Source of the DNA: Clostridia bacterium | GTDB lineage: Bacteria; Bacillota; Clostridia; Christensenellales; Aristaeellaceae | Direction: 5' to 3' | DNA length: 36,088 nucleotides | Assembly: GCA_017428385.1 (NCBI GenBank) | Contig: JAFRQX010000020.1 | Coordinates: forward strand, 1 to 36,088 | In this document: one piece after another, positions 26,452 through 33,461 of the stretch | Numbering within the stretch: position 1 is the first letter of the stretch | Layout of the letters: each line of letters starts with the position of its first letter | Program-made: the position numbers and the translations under genes | Notes under the pieces: model-generated | The model's input: only the letters and a program-made list of their open reading frames with translations | What the model was told of the DNA's origin: nothing | Database searches by the model: none

Positions 26452-29400
26452 CGTGTTTTTCCCGGCGATATCCTGATAAGTTATCCCGGTGTTCAGCTTG
26501 CGTGTTTCCCTGCCGCCGTTGCGGCAGATTGCTTTGTAATCACAGTACCGGCACACCGGGCCAAGGGAATCTTCACCGGGCATTGCGGCGATGTCTCCGT
26601 CGCGCATCCGCCCACAGAGTTCTCCCGCTTTTTCAACCGCCGCGTCCATCAGTCCGCTGAGCGTCTTTTCTTCCACAGCCCAGGATGCGGATTTGCTGAT
26701 GGTTCCGTCCTTGTTAAACACCTTGTCCACAGAGAACGGATGCACGTCCCGGTCCATCGCCCGGATCAGGTCTTCCTCCGCCGTAATCAGGCCCTTCATA
26801 CGGACTTCGCTGATCCTGTCGTTCTCAATCTTTTCCGGATTGTCATCTTCCGTCGATACTTCTTTATCCTCAATGGGGAAGAACATAGCGCCGGCCGGCC
26901 GGGTGCCCGGCATGCTGTCCGCCGCAGCCTTCAGGTAAATCATCAGCTGCAGCTGTTCTCCGGCTTCCATTTTTGCGGGATCCGGCTTCTTTCCCCTGCT
27001 CTTGTTGTCCACCACCCGCAGCCAGACGCCTTCGCCGTTCTCATAGGTGTCAATCCGGTCAATCTGTCCCCGGATCGCCGTTTTGCTTCCGTCCGCCAGC
27101 GTGATGATCACCGGCGGAAGACCCTCACCTTCACCGAAGGGCTGCTCCGTCGCAATCGTCCGGAATTCGCTGTTGGCGGCAAACCGGGTCAGTACCTGCG
27201 CCGCCCGGCGGACACGGCGCAGGTAGCCCTCGCCCGTCCACTCTCCCATGGCGTCTTCCCGAAGCGGCGTCTCCTTCCACTCCTCTGTGAGCTCCATCAG
27301 GATAGTGTCCATGACGTTGTCGACCCGTTCCGCCGTGAAATACGGCCAATCCTTCTCAGCGCCGGCCTGCTTCATATACCGGTCCAGCGCCTCGTGAAAG
27401 AAAGTTCCCGCGTCGTTGCTCTCGTAGGTGAATTCTTCCTGTTTCACCGGTCGCAGGCCGTAATCGATAAAATGCCTGTACGGACAGGAAGCAAACTGCT
27501 CCAACCGGCTGATGGACAGCCTGTCTGTCATGAACAGCTTCCTGGCCGTATCCTTCTCCAGCTTTTGTTCTTCTTCCTGTGGCAGCATTTCCTCCAGGAG
27601 CCGGCGTGCCGCCTTTCCGTATGTTCCGTTGTGCAGCAGCTGAACCAGCGCGGTTCTCCATGCCGGCGGTATTTCCGGTATCATGCCGTCCTTCAGTTCT
27701 GTCAGCCAGTCCCCCACGCCCTCCAACGCTTCCCGTGGCGTCGCGGGATCTTTCCGGTTCTCCTGGCCCAGCATTCCGCCTTCTTCATGGATATTCGGAT
27801 ACAGTTCCCTGATCTGGGCAATCAGTCCGTCCGGCTGCAGCGCGCCGCCTTCCTCTGAGCGCAGGCTCCAGCTGATCATCAGCTTTTCCCGCGGCAGCGT
27901 CAGGGTACGGTAAAAGTCATATTTCCGGATCAGGCACCCGGCTTCCCGGCTGATACCGATCGTTTTTCCGGTGGCTTCCTCCATCTTTTTCCGTTCGGCA
28001 TCCGTCAGCCAGCCGCTCTCCGGCGCTGTCAGCATGCCGTCCTGCGCCTGTGGAAGGATCAGTGCCTGGATATCTCCGGCCAGCAGATGTCCTGTCTCGC
28101 CGATGATTACACCATCTTCCTGTTCAGGCAGTGCCGCAAGCGACACCGGATTCAGCGCGCTTTCCAGCATATACCGCAGGTCCCGGATCGCCGCGCGCCG
28201 CGCGCCCAGAAGCGTACCAAGCTGATCCAGCAGCTCCATCAGCAGCTTCCAGATCTGCCGGTTGATAATCGCTTCCCTGTACATTTCATGCTGCAGGAGC
28301 ATCTCTTCCTCTTCCTGCAGCCTGTTCCATACGTTTTCCGCTTCCAGGAACCCGACCAGCGCCTCCGCGGACGCCGCCGCGTTCCTGGCCTCCTTCAGGT
28401 TCGTGCGCAGTTCCTCCACAGGCTGCAGCAGTCGCTGCCGGAGCTGTTCTGCTTCCTCCGCGTTCTCCCCGCCTGTAAAGGGCCGCTGCCATCTTCGTCC
28501 TTCAATGCCGTGCGCCCGGGCATAATCTTCCAGGCACAGGCCTTCCGCTTCCGTCAGCGTGCAGAAGCCGCTCCGTGCCACTGTAATAACCTTGTCTGTG
28601 CGGTAGCCGTCGCTCAGGATGGACAGCGTGCTGAGCAACATACGGCATACGGGATGGTTCACTGCTTTATCCTTTTGCTGCCATACAAAGGGTATACCGC
28701 TGATCTTCAGGTTCGCTCTCAGGATGCCTTCCGAGCCAGCTCCAGGTGGAAGGGCAATCGCCATCCGGTTCCAGGGGATACCTTCCTCATGCCATTCCCG
28801 CAATGTAGCCGCGACAGCTTCCGCCTCATCCCACGGAGAGCTTCCGGCATACAATTTCAGCACGCCTTCCGTATCTCCCGTCCAGGTTTCCGGATTCAGT
28901 GCAAACAGATTCCGGTCCAGGAACTGCAGGGCCGGTGCGCAGCCTTCCCGTATGCTGTGCGGATAAACTTCCTCGGTAAGGGTCCTGACTTCCTCCAGGG
29001 CTTTGATCAGCTGGTCTGTGCTTTCATGCTGCTGTGTAAAGATCCGCCCGTCCGGAGCCTGCTTTTCATCCATGATCAGGTAAACCGACAGGCTGTTCAC
29101 CTTGTTGCACAGGTGGGCAATCAGCTCCCTCAGGTCCGGCCGGATCGCGTCAAAACCATATACTGCCACGTCTGCGCCGTTCCATAATCCGCTGTTTTCC
29201 AGCCGGCTTACAGCATCGGTCCAGATGGCTTTTTCTTCATCAAACTGTTCTGAGATCAGTGTCTCATATCCATCCCAGAGGATTTTCAGGTCATTGAGTT
29301 TGGCCCGTTCCGCGCCGGTTCCCGTGCCTGCTGCATAATCTTCCAGTTCCTCCGGCGTAATGTCGCTTTCCCGCAATTCATCCAGCGCCCCGCTGACGCG

Positions 29401-29754
29401 GCTCACCGCGCCGGACAACTCCGTCATGTTCCGGTAATATGCCAGGTTTTCTTCCTGCTCTGTCATCACCCGGTGAACCGCCATTGCCCGGCCCATTTCA
29501 TTCAGCGGGCGTCTTGTTCCCGTGCCCGTCTGTTCTTTGACCTGCTGCTTCAGTTTTCGCGGACTGATTACCTGGATATCCAGCAGTCCCGGCAGTTTCA
29601 GTCCGGTAATGATATCCCTCTCCGCCTGCAGGGTATACTGCTCGGGCACATACAGAATCAGCCTTCGTCCGGCTTTTCTGTTTTCCGCCGCGTCACGGAG
29701 CACCAGCGGCCAGACTCGCCCGTTTCTGTCTCCGATGATCTTTACCCTGCTCAT
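26443..29754 (-). CDS. addB: AddB-like helicase-nuclease subunit, PD-(D/E)XK family
   Basis: 1103 residues, a typical AddB length. The N-terminal motif LILYVPEQYTLQAERD matches AddB region I. The C-terminal nuclease has GQIDRID followed by VVDNKSRG (D and D-x-K). The iron-sulphur cysteines are Cys in FASCPYRHF and the cluster CRYCDYKAIC near the C-terminus. In the AddAB complex this subunit cuts the 5' strand and recognises Chi during double-strand break repair. Oddly, the position of Walker A reads IIGDRNGRVWP, lacking the GKT/S lysine found in Bacillus AddB. No addA lies next to it. GGGAGGAAGATC precedes the ATG. Assignment to AddB is strong; ATPase activity is doubtful. Confidence 0.88.
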   Translation of the reverse strand: MSRVKIIGDRNGRVWPLVLRDAAENRKAGRRLILYVPEQYTLQAERDIITGLKLPGLLDIQVISPRKLKQQVKEQTGTGTRRPLNEMGRAMAVHRVMTEQEENLAYYRNMTELSGAVSRVSGALDELRESDITPEELEDYAAGTGTGAERAKLNDLKILWDGYETLISEQFDEEKAIWTDAVSRLENSGLWNGADVAVYGFDAIRPDLRELIAHLCNKVNSLSVYLIMDEKQAPDGRIFTQQHESTDQLIKALEEVRTLTEEVYPHSIREGCAPALQFLDRNLFALNPETWTGDTEGVLKLYAGSSPWDEAEAVAATLREWHEEGIPWNRMAIALPPGAGSEGILRANLKISGIPFVWQQKDKAVNHPVCRMLLSTLSILSDGYRTDKVITVARSGFCTLTEAEGLCLEDYARAHGIEGRRWQRPFTGGENAEEAEQLRQRLLQPVEELRTNLKEARNAAASAEALVGFLEAENVWNRLQEEEEMLLQHEMYREAIINRQIWKLLMELLDQLGTLLGARRAAIRDLRYMLESALNPVSLAALPEQEDGVIIGETGHLLAGDIQALILPQAQDGMLTAPESGWLTDAERKKMEEATGKTIGISREAGCLIRKYDFYRTLTLPREKLMISWSLRSEEGGALQPDGLIAQIRELYPNIHEEGGMLGQENRKDPATPREALEGVGDWLTELKDGMIPEIPPAWRTALVQLLHNGTYGKAARRLLEEMLPQEEEQKLEKDTARKLFMTDRLSISRLEQFASCPYRHFIDYGLRPVKQEEFTYESNDAGTFFHEALDRYMKQAGAEKDWPYFTAERVDNVMDTILMELTEEWKETPLREDAMGEWTGEGYLRRVRRAAQVLTRFAANSEFRTIATEQPFGEGEGLPPVIITLADGSKTAIRGQIDRIDTYENGEGVWLRVVDNKSRGKKPDPAKMEAGEQLQLMIYLKAAADSMPGTRPAGAMFFPIEDKEVSTEDDNPEKIENDRISEVRMKGLITAEEDLIRAMDRDVHPFSVDKVFNKDGTISKSASWAVEEKTLSGLMDAAVEKAGELCGRMRDGDIAAMPGEDSLGPVCRYCDYKAICRNGGRETRKLNTGITYQDIAGKNTLR

Positions 29755-30104
29755 GATCTTCCTCCCAGCCCCTTGGGGGGCAACTCTTCACTCTTCAGTT
29801 GAGCAGCTGTCCAAATCTTTGATTTGGGTAACAGCTGCCATGCTACAGCCGTCAAAGTACCATCAGTACTTTGGTAACGGCGATCGCAGTTCACTCTAAA
29901 CTCTAAACTCATTCACTCAACAGCCATCTTGATTATGAATTATGAATTGTGAATTGTGCAAGAGCTTGCGCATTCTTATTTGAATTATATTCTTCACGGA
30001 ACATATACACAAGCTCTTGCCTGCAGCTACCTGATATGATAAAGTTGCTTTGTATTTATTTTGTATTTCAGGCAGCCTCAATGGCCCGGAAGGGGTGTTC
30101 TCTC
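29755..30104. other. 350-bp divergent intergenic region with heptad repeats and an inverted repeat
   Basis: Between addB (minus) and yitT (plus). It holds seven-base-periodic tracts at about 29787-29800, 29890-29918 and 29933-29960, copy 2 of the structured element, and an 11-bp inverted repeat gcaagagcttg (29958-29968) / caagctcttgc (30010-30020). I could not fix a convincing promoter for either gene. Confidence 0.6.
29804..29887. repeat. Structured intergenic element, copy 2
   Basis: First hairpin: CAGCTGT/ACAGCTG with upper CCAAATC/GATTTGG and GTA bulge. Linker ccatgctaca is identical to copy 1. Second hairpin: GCCGT/ACGGC, GTA bulge, and upper CAAAGTAC/GTACTTTG with a 5-nt loop. The tail is gatcgca. 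Relative to copy 1 the lower first stem has a paired C-G to T-A change and the upper second stem is replaced but still pairs. It lies 50 bp upstream of addB and about 220 bp upstream of the YitT gene. Confidence 0.7.
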
Positions 30105-30983
30105 ATGATTAAATCTCTGCGTTCCGCTATCAGTAAAAGACCTGCCGCCGCGGAGCGTTTCTTTTCTTATGCACAGATTATTCTTGGTGCGCTGATCGGC
30201 GGTGCGGCTTATCCCCTGTTCATGACGCCCAACAAAATCGCTCCCGGCGGCATCACCGGTATCGCCACCATCCTGAATCACCTGTTTCAATGGCCGGTCG
30301 GTACCGTAACCTTAATCCTGAACGTTCCGCTCTTCCTGATCAGCTACAGGGCCATGGGCCGGATCTTTGCCTTCCGCAGCCTGGTCGCCACCCTGTTCTT
30401 CACGCTGTTCATCGACGTCCTTCCCCTGCAGCCCATGACGACCGATCCGCTGCTTGGCGCGCTTTACGGCGGCGTCATGCTGGGTGCCGGCCTGGGCCTG
30501 ATCATGCGCGGCGGTGCCACCACCGGCGGATCGGATATGGTAGCCCGGATGGTCAATAAACGCTTCCAGTTTATCTCCACCGGTTCTTTCCTTTTCGCAA
30601 TAGATTTCGCCGTTGTCGTCTCTGCCGGTTTCCTGATCGGCGCAACGGAAGCGCTTTATTCCCTGATCTGCATTTTCCTGTCCGCAAGGATTATGGATAC
30701 CATCATCATCGGCTTCTCTTCCAACAAAGCCTGCTTCATCATTTCCTCCCGCTGGCAGGAAATCTCCGACCGGATCATGCGGGATATGGATCGCGGCGTT
30801 ACCCAGCTGACAGCCCGCGGCGCCTATACCGGTGCCGAGCGTCCCACCCTCCTGTGTGTCATCGGCCGCAGTGAGATCATGGCCCTCAAGCGGATCCTGC
30901 GGGAAGAAGACGAGAAAGCCTTTGTCATCATTGTGGAAGCCCACGAGGCCATCGGCGATGGCTTCACTCACCTGACTGACTGA
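30105..30983 (+). CDS. YitT-family membrane protein
   Basis: 292 residues. Five to six hydrophobic segments occupy the first two thirds, including the family motifs NKIAPGGITGIATIL and GLIMRGGATTGGSDMVA. A cytoplasmic C-terminal DUF2179 domain follows (about 215-290; ISSRWQEISDRI, TLLCVIGRSE). The family is common in Firmicutes, often in several copies; function unknown. The chosen ATG has GGAAGGGG nine bases upstream. Longer in-frame versions from 29949 or 30081 lack a site and would run through the repeat-rich intergenic region. Confidence 0.9.
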   Translation: MIKSLRSAISKRPAAAERFFSYAQIILGALIGGAAYPLFMTPNKIAPGGITGIATILNHLFQWPVGTVTLILNVPLFLISYRAMGRIFAFRSLVATLFFTLFIDVLPLQPMTTDPLLGALYGGVMLGAGLGLIMRGGATTGGSDMVARMVNKRFQFISTGSFLFAIDFAVVVSAGFLIGATEALYSLICIFLSARIMDTIIIGFSSNKACFIISSRWQEISDRIMRDMDRGVTQLTARGAYTGAERPTLLCVIGRSEIMALKRILREEDEKAFVIIVEAHEAIGDGFTHLTD

Positions 30984-31003
30984 TAACGCCTGATTGCAAA
31001 CAA

Positions 31004-31036
31004 AGCGGGGAGCCTTCCGGCTCCCCGCTGTTTCTT
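31004..31036. terminator. Shared terminator between convergent genes
   Basis: An 11-bp stem agcggggagcc-ttcc-ggctccccgct is followed by GTTTCTTT on the plus strand and TTGTTTG on the minus strand. It lies between the yitT stop (30983) and the SPFH gene stop (31046). Confidence 0.85.
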
Positions 31037-31045
31037 TGGGGTATA

Positions 31046-31915
31046 TTACTGAGCAGTTTCTGTTCCGCCCATGTTCAGGATCGGCACTGTGGTTCCGCCC
31101 TGTCCGGCCATATAGGTGGGCAGTTTGCCGTCCCAGCTCTTGATCTCGTTGAAGCGGATCAGGTTTTCCGTCAGGGATTCAGCAATCTTCTTGTTTGCTT
31201 CAGCTTCGGCTTCGCTGCGCACCTGCAGTGCGTAAGCATCCGCGTCCGCATTGATCTTTGCCACATTGGCTTCCGCCTCTGCGTTGATGCGTTTCCGTTC
31301 AGCCTGCTGCTGTGTTTCCATGGTCATCTGGTTCTGCTCAATTTCAGCCTGCAGTTTCTTCTGGGCAGCGACCTGCTTGGCTTCAACAGCATCGGTGAAC
31401 GCGTCAGTGAAGTCCAGGTTTTCAATGCTCACGCTGATGACGTTAATGCCGTATTCATCCAGTTCATTGTCCAGTCCTTCACGGATGGATTCGCTCAGCT
31501 TCTGGCGATTCGCCACCAGGTTTTCGGCTGTGTACTTGCTGAACACGCCCTTGGTAATCTCCAGCATCCGGGGATAAACCAGCTTGTTGAAGTAGTCCGT
31601 ACCGACTTCCTTAAACAGGTTCATCGCGGTGCTCTTGTTGATCGCGTAGTTGATGGAGCCGGTAATCTGAACCTGCTGGATATCACTGGAGAATGCTTCC
31701 GTGTTGAAGGTGCTTTTCTGCTCACGGTTATCCATGGGAATAATTCTCTGGAAGGGGCTCTTGAAGTGCAGTCCCGCCTCCAGCGTCACATCTTCAACCT
31801 TGCCGAAGGTCGTCACAATGCCGGTATACCCCGTCTGCACCGTCGCGGTGCAGGTTGTCGCCACCAGCAGCACCAGCACAATGGCGGCAATCAGAATAAT
31901 CAGTCCCTTTTTCAT
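31046..31915 (-). CDS. SPFH/Band-7 (prohibitin/HflC-like) membrane protein
   Basis: 289 residues. One N-terminal transmembrane helix (about 4-22) is followed by the Band-7 domain (GYTGIVTTFGKV, GLHFKSPFQRI, ITGSINYAI). A long Ala/Glu/Gln-rich coiled coil follows (about 180-255; QQQAERKRINAEAEANVAKI), then a short tail ending in PILNMGG. SPFH proteins oligomerise at membranes and organise proteases or lipid microdomains. The order of elements resembles prohibitin/HflC more than flotillin. Start at 31915 (MKKGLII) is favoured by AAAGGAA upstream; an in-frame ATG at 31960 sits in a palindrome. It is alone, with no hflK or NfeD partner visible. Confidence 0.87.
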   Translation of the reverse strand: MKKGLIILIAAIVLVLLVATTCTATVQTGYTGIVTTFGKVEDVTLEAGLHFKSPFQRIIPMDNREQKSTFNTEAFSSDIQQVQITGSINYAINKSTAMNLFKEVGTDYFNKLVYPRMLEITKGVFSKYTAENLVANRQKLSESIREGLDNELDEYGINVISVSIENLDFTDAFTDAVEAKQVAAQKKLQAEIEQNQMTMETQQQAERKRINAEAEANVAKINADADAYALQVRSEAEAEANKKIAESLTENLIRFNEIKSWDGKLPTYMAGQGGTTVPILNMGGTETAQ

Positions 31916-31959
31916 CGTATCTCGTTCCTTTCCTTTTCCCTTACCTTCGGGATTCTTCA

Positions 31960-31978
31960 ATCAGATGCATCATCTGAT
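31960..31978. promoter_or_regulatory. Perfect palindrome upstream of the SPFH gene
   Basis: atcagatg-cat-catctgat is an 8-bp perfect inverted repeat 45 bp before the start. It may be a regulator operator or a leader hairpin. Nothing in the window says which. Confidence 0.4.
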
Positions 31979-32106
31979 CACGGGTATAGATTAGCATCAA
32001 ATAATTCCCGGGTAAATATCGTAATTCGACATATAACAGGGGTTATTTTCCTTTAAGCAGAAGAATTACTTTTATATTTTTCAGTCTTCAGTTTTCATTA
32101 TTCATT

Positions 32107-32140
32107 AAAAAAGCCTTCGGATTATTTCCGAAGGCTTTTT
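32107..32140. terminator. DegV gene terminator
   Basis: A 12-bp stem aaaagccttcgg/ccgaaggctttt with a 7-nt loop has T runs on both strands. It directly follows the DegV stop codon. A four-unit heptad tract (32078-32105) abuts it. Confidence 0.85.
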
Positions 32141-32142
32141 AC

Positions 32143-33006
32143 TCACCTCTCGCTTCCCATAAAGAACAGCGCCAGGGTTCCGGGACCGGCATGAGCGCCG
32201 ATTACAGAGCCGATACTGGTAATCAGGGTGACTTCTTTGCCGTATTCGTTCTTCAGGATATCCTTCAGCATCTCTGCGTCTTCAGCACAGTCAGCATTGG
32301 AAATGAAGATCGGGGAATCCGGCCGGATCGTCTCGCCCAGTTTTTCCGCCAGCTTCTTGATGGACTTTTTCCGTCCGTGCACCTGGGTCATCTTGATCAG
32401 GTGGCCTTCGTTATCCACATGCAGCACCGGCTTCACGTTCAGAGCCGTACCCAGCAGGGCTGTGGCGGCGCTGACCCGTCCGCCGCGCTTCAGGTATACC
32501 AGGTCTTCCACCGTGAACCAATGGCACACATACTGGATTTCTTTTTCCAGCGCTTCGGCATTCTCTTCCAGCGTCATACCGGCATCCCGGTTTTTCACCG
32601 CCAGATACACAAACAGGCCCTCACCGGCGGAAGCGGAAAGAGAATCGATCGCTTTGATCTTCCGGTCGGGATATTTCTTTGCCAGTCTTTCAGCAACCTT
32701 CTTGGCATTGTCAGGGGTTACGCTCAGTCCGCCGGACAATCCCAGGTACAGGATATCCTGACCTGCTTCAAGGATCTCCGTGAACGCGTTTTCAAACGCG
32801 TCTTCATTGACGCAGGATGTCTTGGCAACCCGTCCCGCGCGCATGGATTTATAAAACTCGTCGATAGGTTCTTCGTGATCTTTCTGTTCCCTGCCCGTAT
32901 CTGTAAACAGGAACGCCAGCGGGAGCATCTTTACATTCCATTCCGCCAGTTTATCCGGATGAATATCGCAAGCGGAGTCTGTAAACAATACATAATTCTC
33001 AGCCAT
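32143..33006 (-). CDS. DegV/FakB-type fatty-acid-binding protein
   Basis: 287 residues, normal for DegV proteins. N-terminal VLFTDSACDI, LYLGLSGGLS and the C-terminal VEDLVYLKRGGRVS and HAGPGTLALFF are diagnostic; they line the fatty acyl pocket. FakB proteins bind a fatty acid and present it to the kinase FakA for entry into phospholipid synthesis; fakA is not in this window. AGGAGG lies six bases before the ATG at 33006; a GTG at 33027 is inside the leader hairpin region and unlikely. It has its own strong promoter at 33056-33084. Confidence 0.92.
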   Translation of the reverse strand: MAENYVLFTDSACDIHPDKLAEWNVKMLPLAFLFTDTGREQKDHEEPIDEFYKSMRAGRVAKTSCVNEDAFENAFTEILEAGQDILYLGLSGGLSVTPDNAKKVAERLAKKYPDRKIKAIDSLSASAGEGLFVYLAVKNRDAGMTLEENAEALEKEIQYVCHWFTVEDLVYLKRGGRVSAATALLGTALNVKPVLHVDNEGHLIKMTQVHGRKKSIKKLAEKLGETIRPDSPIFISNADCAEDAEMLKDILKNEYGKEVTLITSIGSVIGAHAGPGTLALFFMGSER

Positions 33007-33024
33007 TTTTTTCCTCCTGCCACG

Positions 33025-33053
33025 CACTGTCGGCGGATACGCCGACGACAGTG
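33025..33053 (-). promoter_or_regulatory. 5' leader hairpin of the DegV gene
   Basis: cactgtc-ggcg-gata-cgcc-(gac)-gacagtg forms an 11-bp stem with one 3-nt bulge. It would sit at the extreme 5' end of the DegV mRNA and ends about six bases before the AGGAGG. It could stabilise the transcript or modulate ribosome access. Confidence 0.5.
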
Positions 33054-33055
33054 AG

Positions 33056-33084
33056 AATATATCATTCGCGCCATTTTATGTCAA
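33056..33084 (-). promoter_or_regulatory. Promoter of the DegV gene
   Basis: On the minus strand a perfect TTGACA (33084-33079), a 17-bp spacer and TATATT (33061-33056). The predicted start is about 33049. Confidence 0.85.
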
Positions 33085-33124
33085 CTAACCCGTTGTAAAA
33101 ACATCAACAATACAAAAGTGCCTG

Positions 33125-33153
33125 TTGACAACCTTCTCTTCAGGGCATATAGT
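33125..33153 (+). promoter_or_regulatory. Promoter of the attenuated paaK-ACT unit
   Basis: Perfect TTGACA (33125-33130), a 17-bp spacer and TATAGT (33148-33153). The start at about 33160 gives a leader of about 150 nt to the terminator at 33274-33311. It is divergent from the DegV promoter. Confidence 0.85.
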
Positions 33154-33198
33154 CACTTTGATGGTAACTGCGTATAAATTTGAAAGGACATTTCAGCA

Positions 33199-33249
33199 AT
33201 GAAATCATTCGAAGCCATCTTCTTCTTTAGCAAGTCAGCGATGGATTAA
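33199..33249 (+). CDS. Phenylalanine-rich leader peptide (16 codons)
   Basis: A short ORF encoding MKSFEAIFFFSKSAMD. Four of 16 residues are Phe, three of them consecutive (codons TTC TTC TTT at 33220-33228). A GAAAGGA ribosome site lies ten bases before the ATG, and the predicted transcription start is about 40 nt upstream. The stop codon falls inside the segment that would form the antiterminator, and a terminator follows. This matches the known design of amino-acid attenuator peptides such as that of enterobacterial pheA. It probably senses charged tRNA-Phe and has no function as a protein. Confidence 0.8.
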   Translation: MKSFEAIFFFSKSAMD

Positions 33250-33305
33250 TCAGACGCACAGAGCGCTTTGAATCCACCGCCTTTTGAGATGAAAAAAGGC
33301 GGTGG
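33214..33305 (+). promoter_or_regulatory. Attenuator with mutually exclusive hairpins
   Basis: Four segments can be drawn. Segment 1 is CCATC (33215-33219), just before the Phe run. Segment 2 is GCGATGGATT (33238-33247), containing GATGG that pairs with segment 1. Segment 3 is AATCCACCGC (33271-33280), pairing with segment 2 at nine of ten positions as the antiterminator. Segment 3 also forms the left arm of the terminator. A ribosome stalled at the Phe codons would cover segment 1 and free segment 2, allowing read-through. A ribosome reaching the stop would cover segment 2 and favour termination. Confidence 0.75.
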
Positions 33306-33311
33306 TTTTTT
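33274..33311 (+). terminator. Attenuator terminator
   Basis: A 12-bp perfect stem CCACCGCCTTTT (33274-33285) / AAAAGGCGGTGG (33294-33305) with an 8-nt loop is followed by six T (33306-33311). It lies 25 nt after the leader peptide stop and 150 nt before paaK. Confidence 0.9.
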
Positions 33312-33351
33312 GATTGATCTGTCAGTGCTTCATCACTGGCAGCACCGAGCA

Positions 33352-33412
33352 ATCCATTGGTAACGCTGAGCCATCCATTGGCAACGCCGATCCGCCCATC
33401 GCTGACTGATAC
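33352..33412 (+). repeat. 21-bp tandem repeat in the paaK leader
   Basis: ATCCATTGGTAACGCTGAGCC is repeated as ATCCATTGGCAACGCCGATCC (starts 33352 and 33373), followed by a decayed third unit ending cgctgactgatacc. It lies between the attenuator terminator and the paaK ribosome site. Role unknown. Confidence 0.6.
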
Positions 33413-33461
33413 CTTAAGGCGCTCAAAACAATCATTTATCATCACAAAGGAGTGAACGCTC

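Noticed and set aside
30078..30290. Minus frames opposite yitT, and the other long antisense frames over pepP, thrC, trkH and addB
   Set aside because: They are shadow frames of well-supported genes without motifs or ribosome sites.
33154..33461. T-box riboswitch upstream of paaK
   Set aside because: The conserved T-box sequence and stem I features are not present, and the leader is too short. The Phe leader peptide explains the region better.
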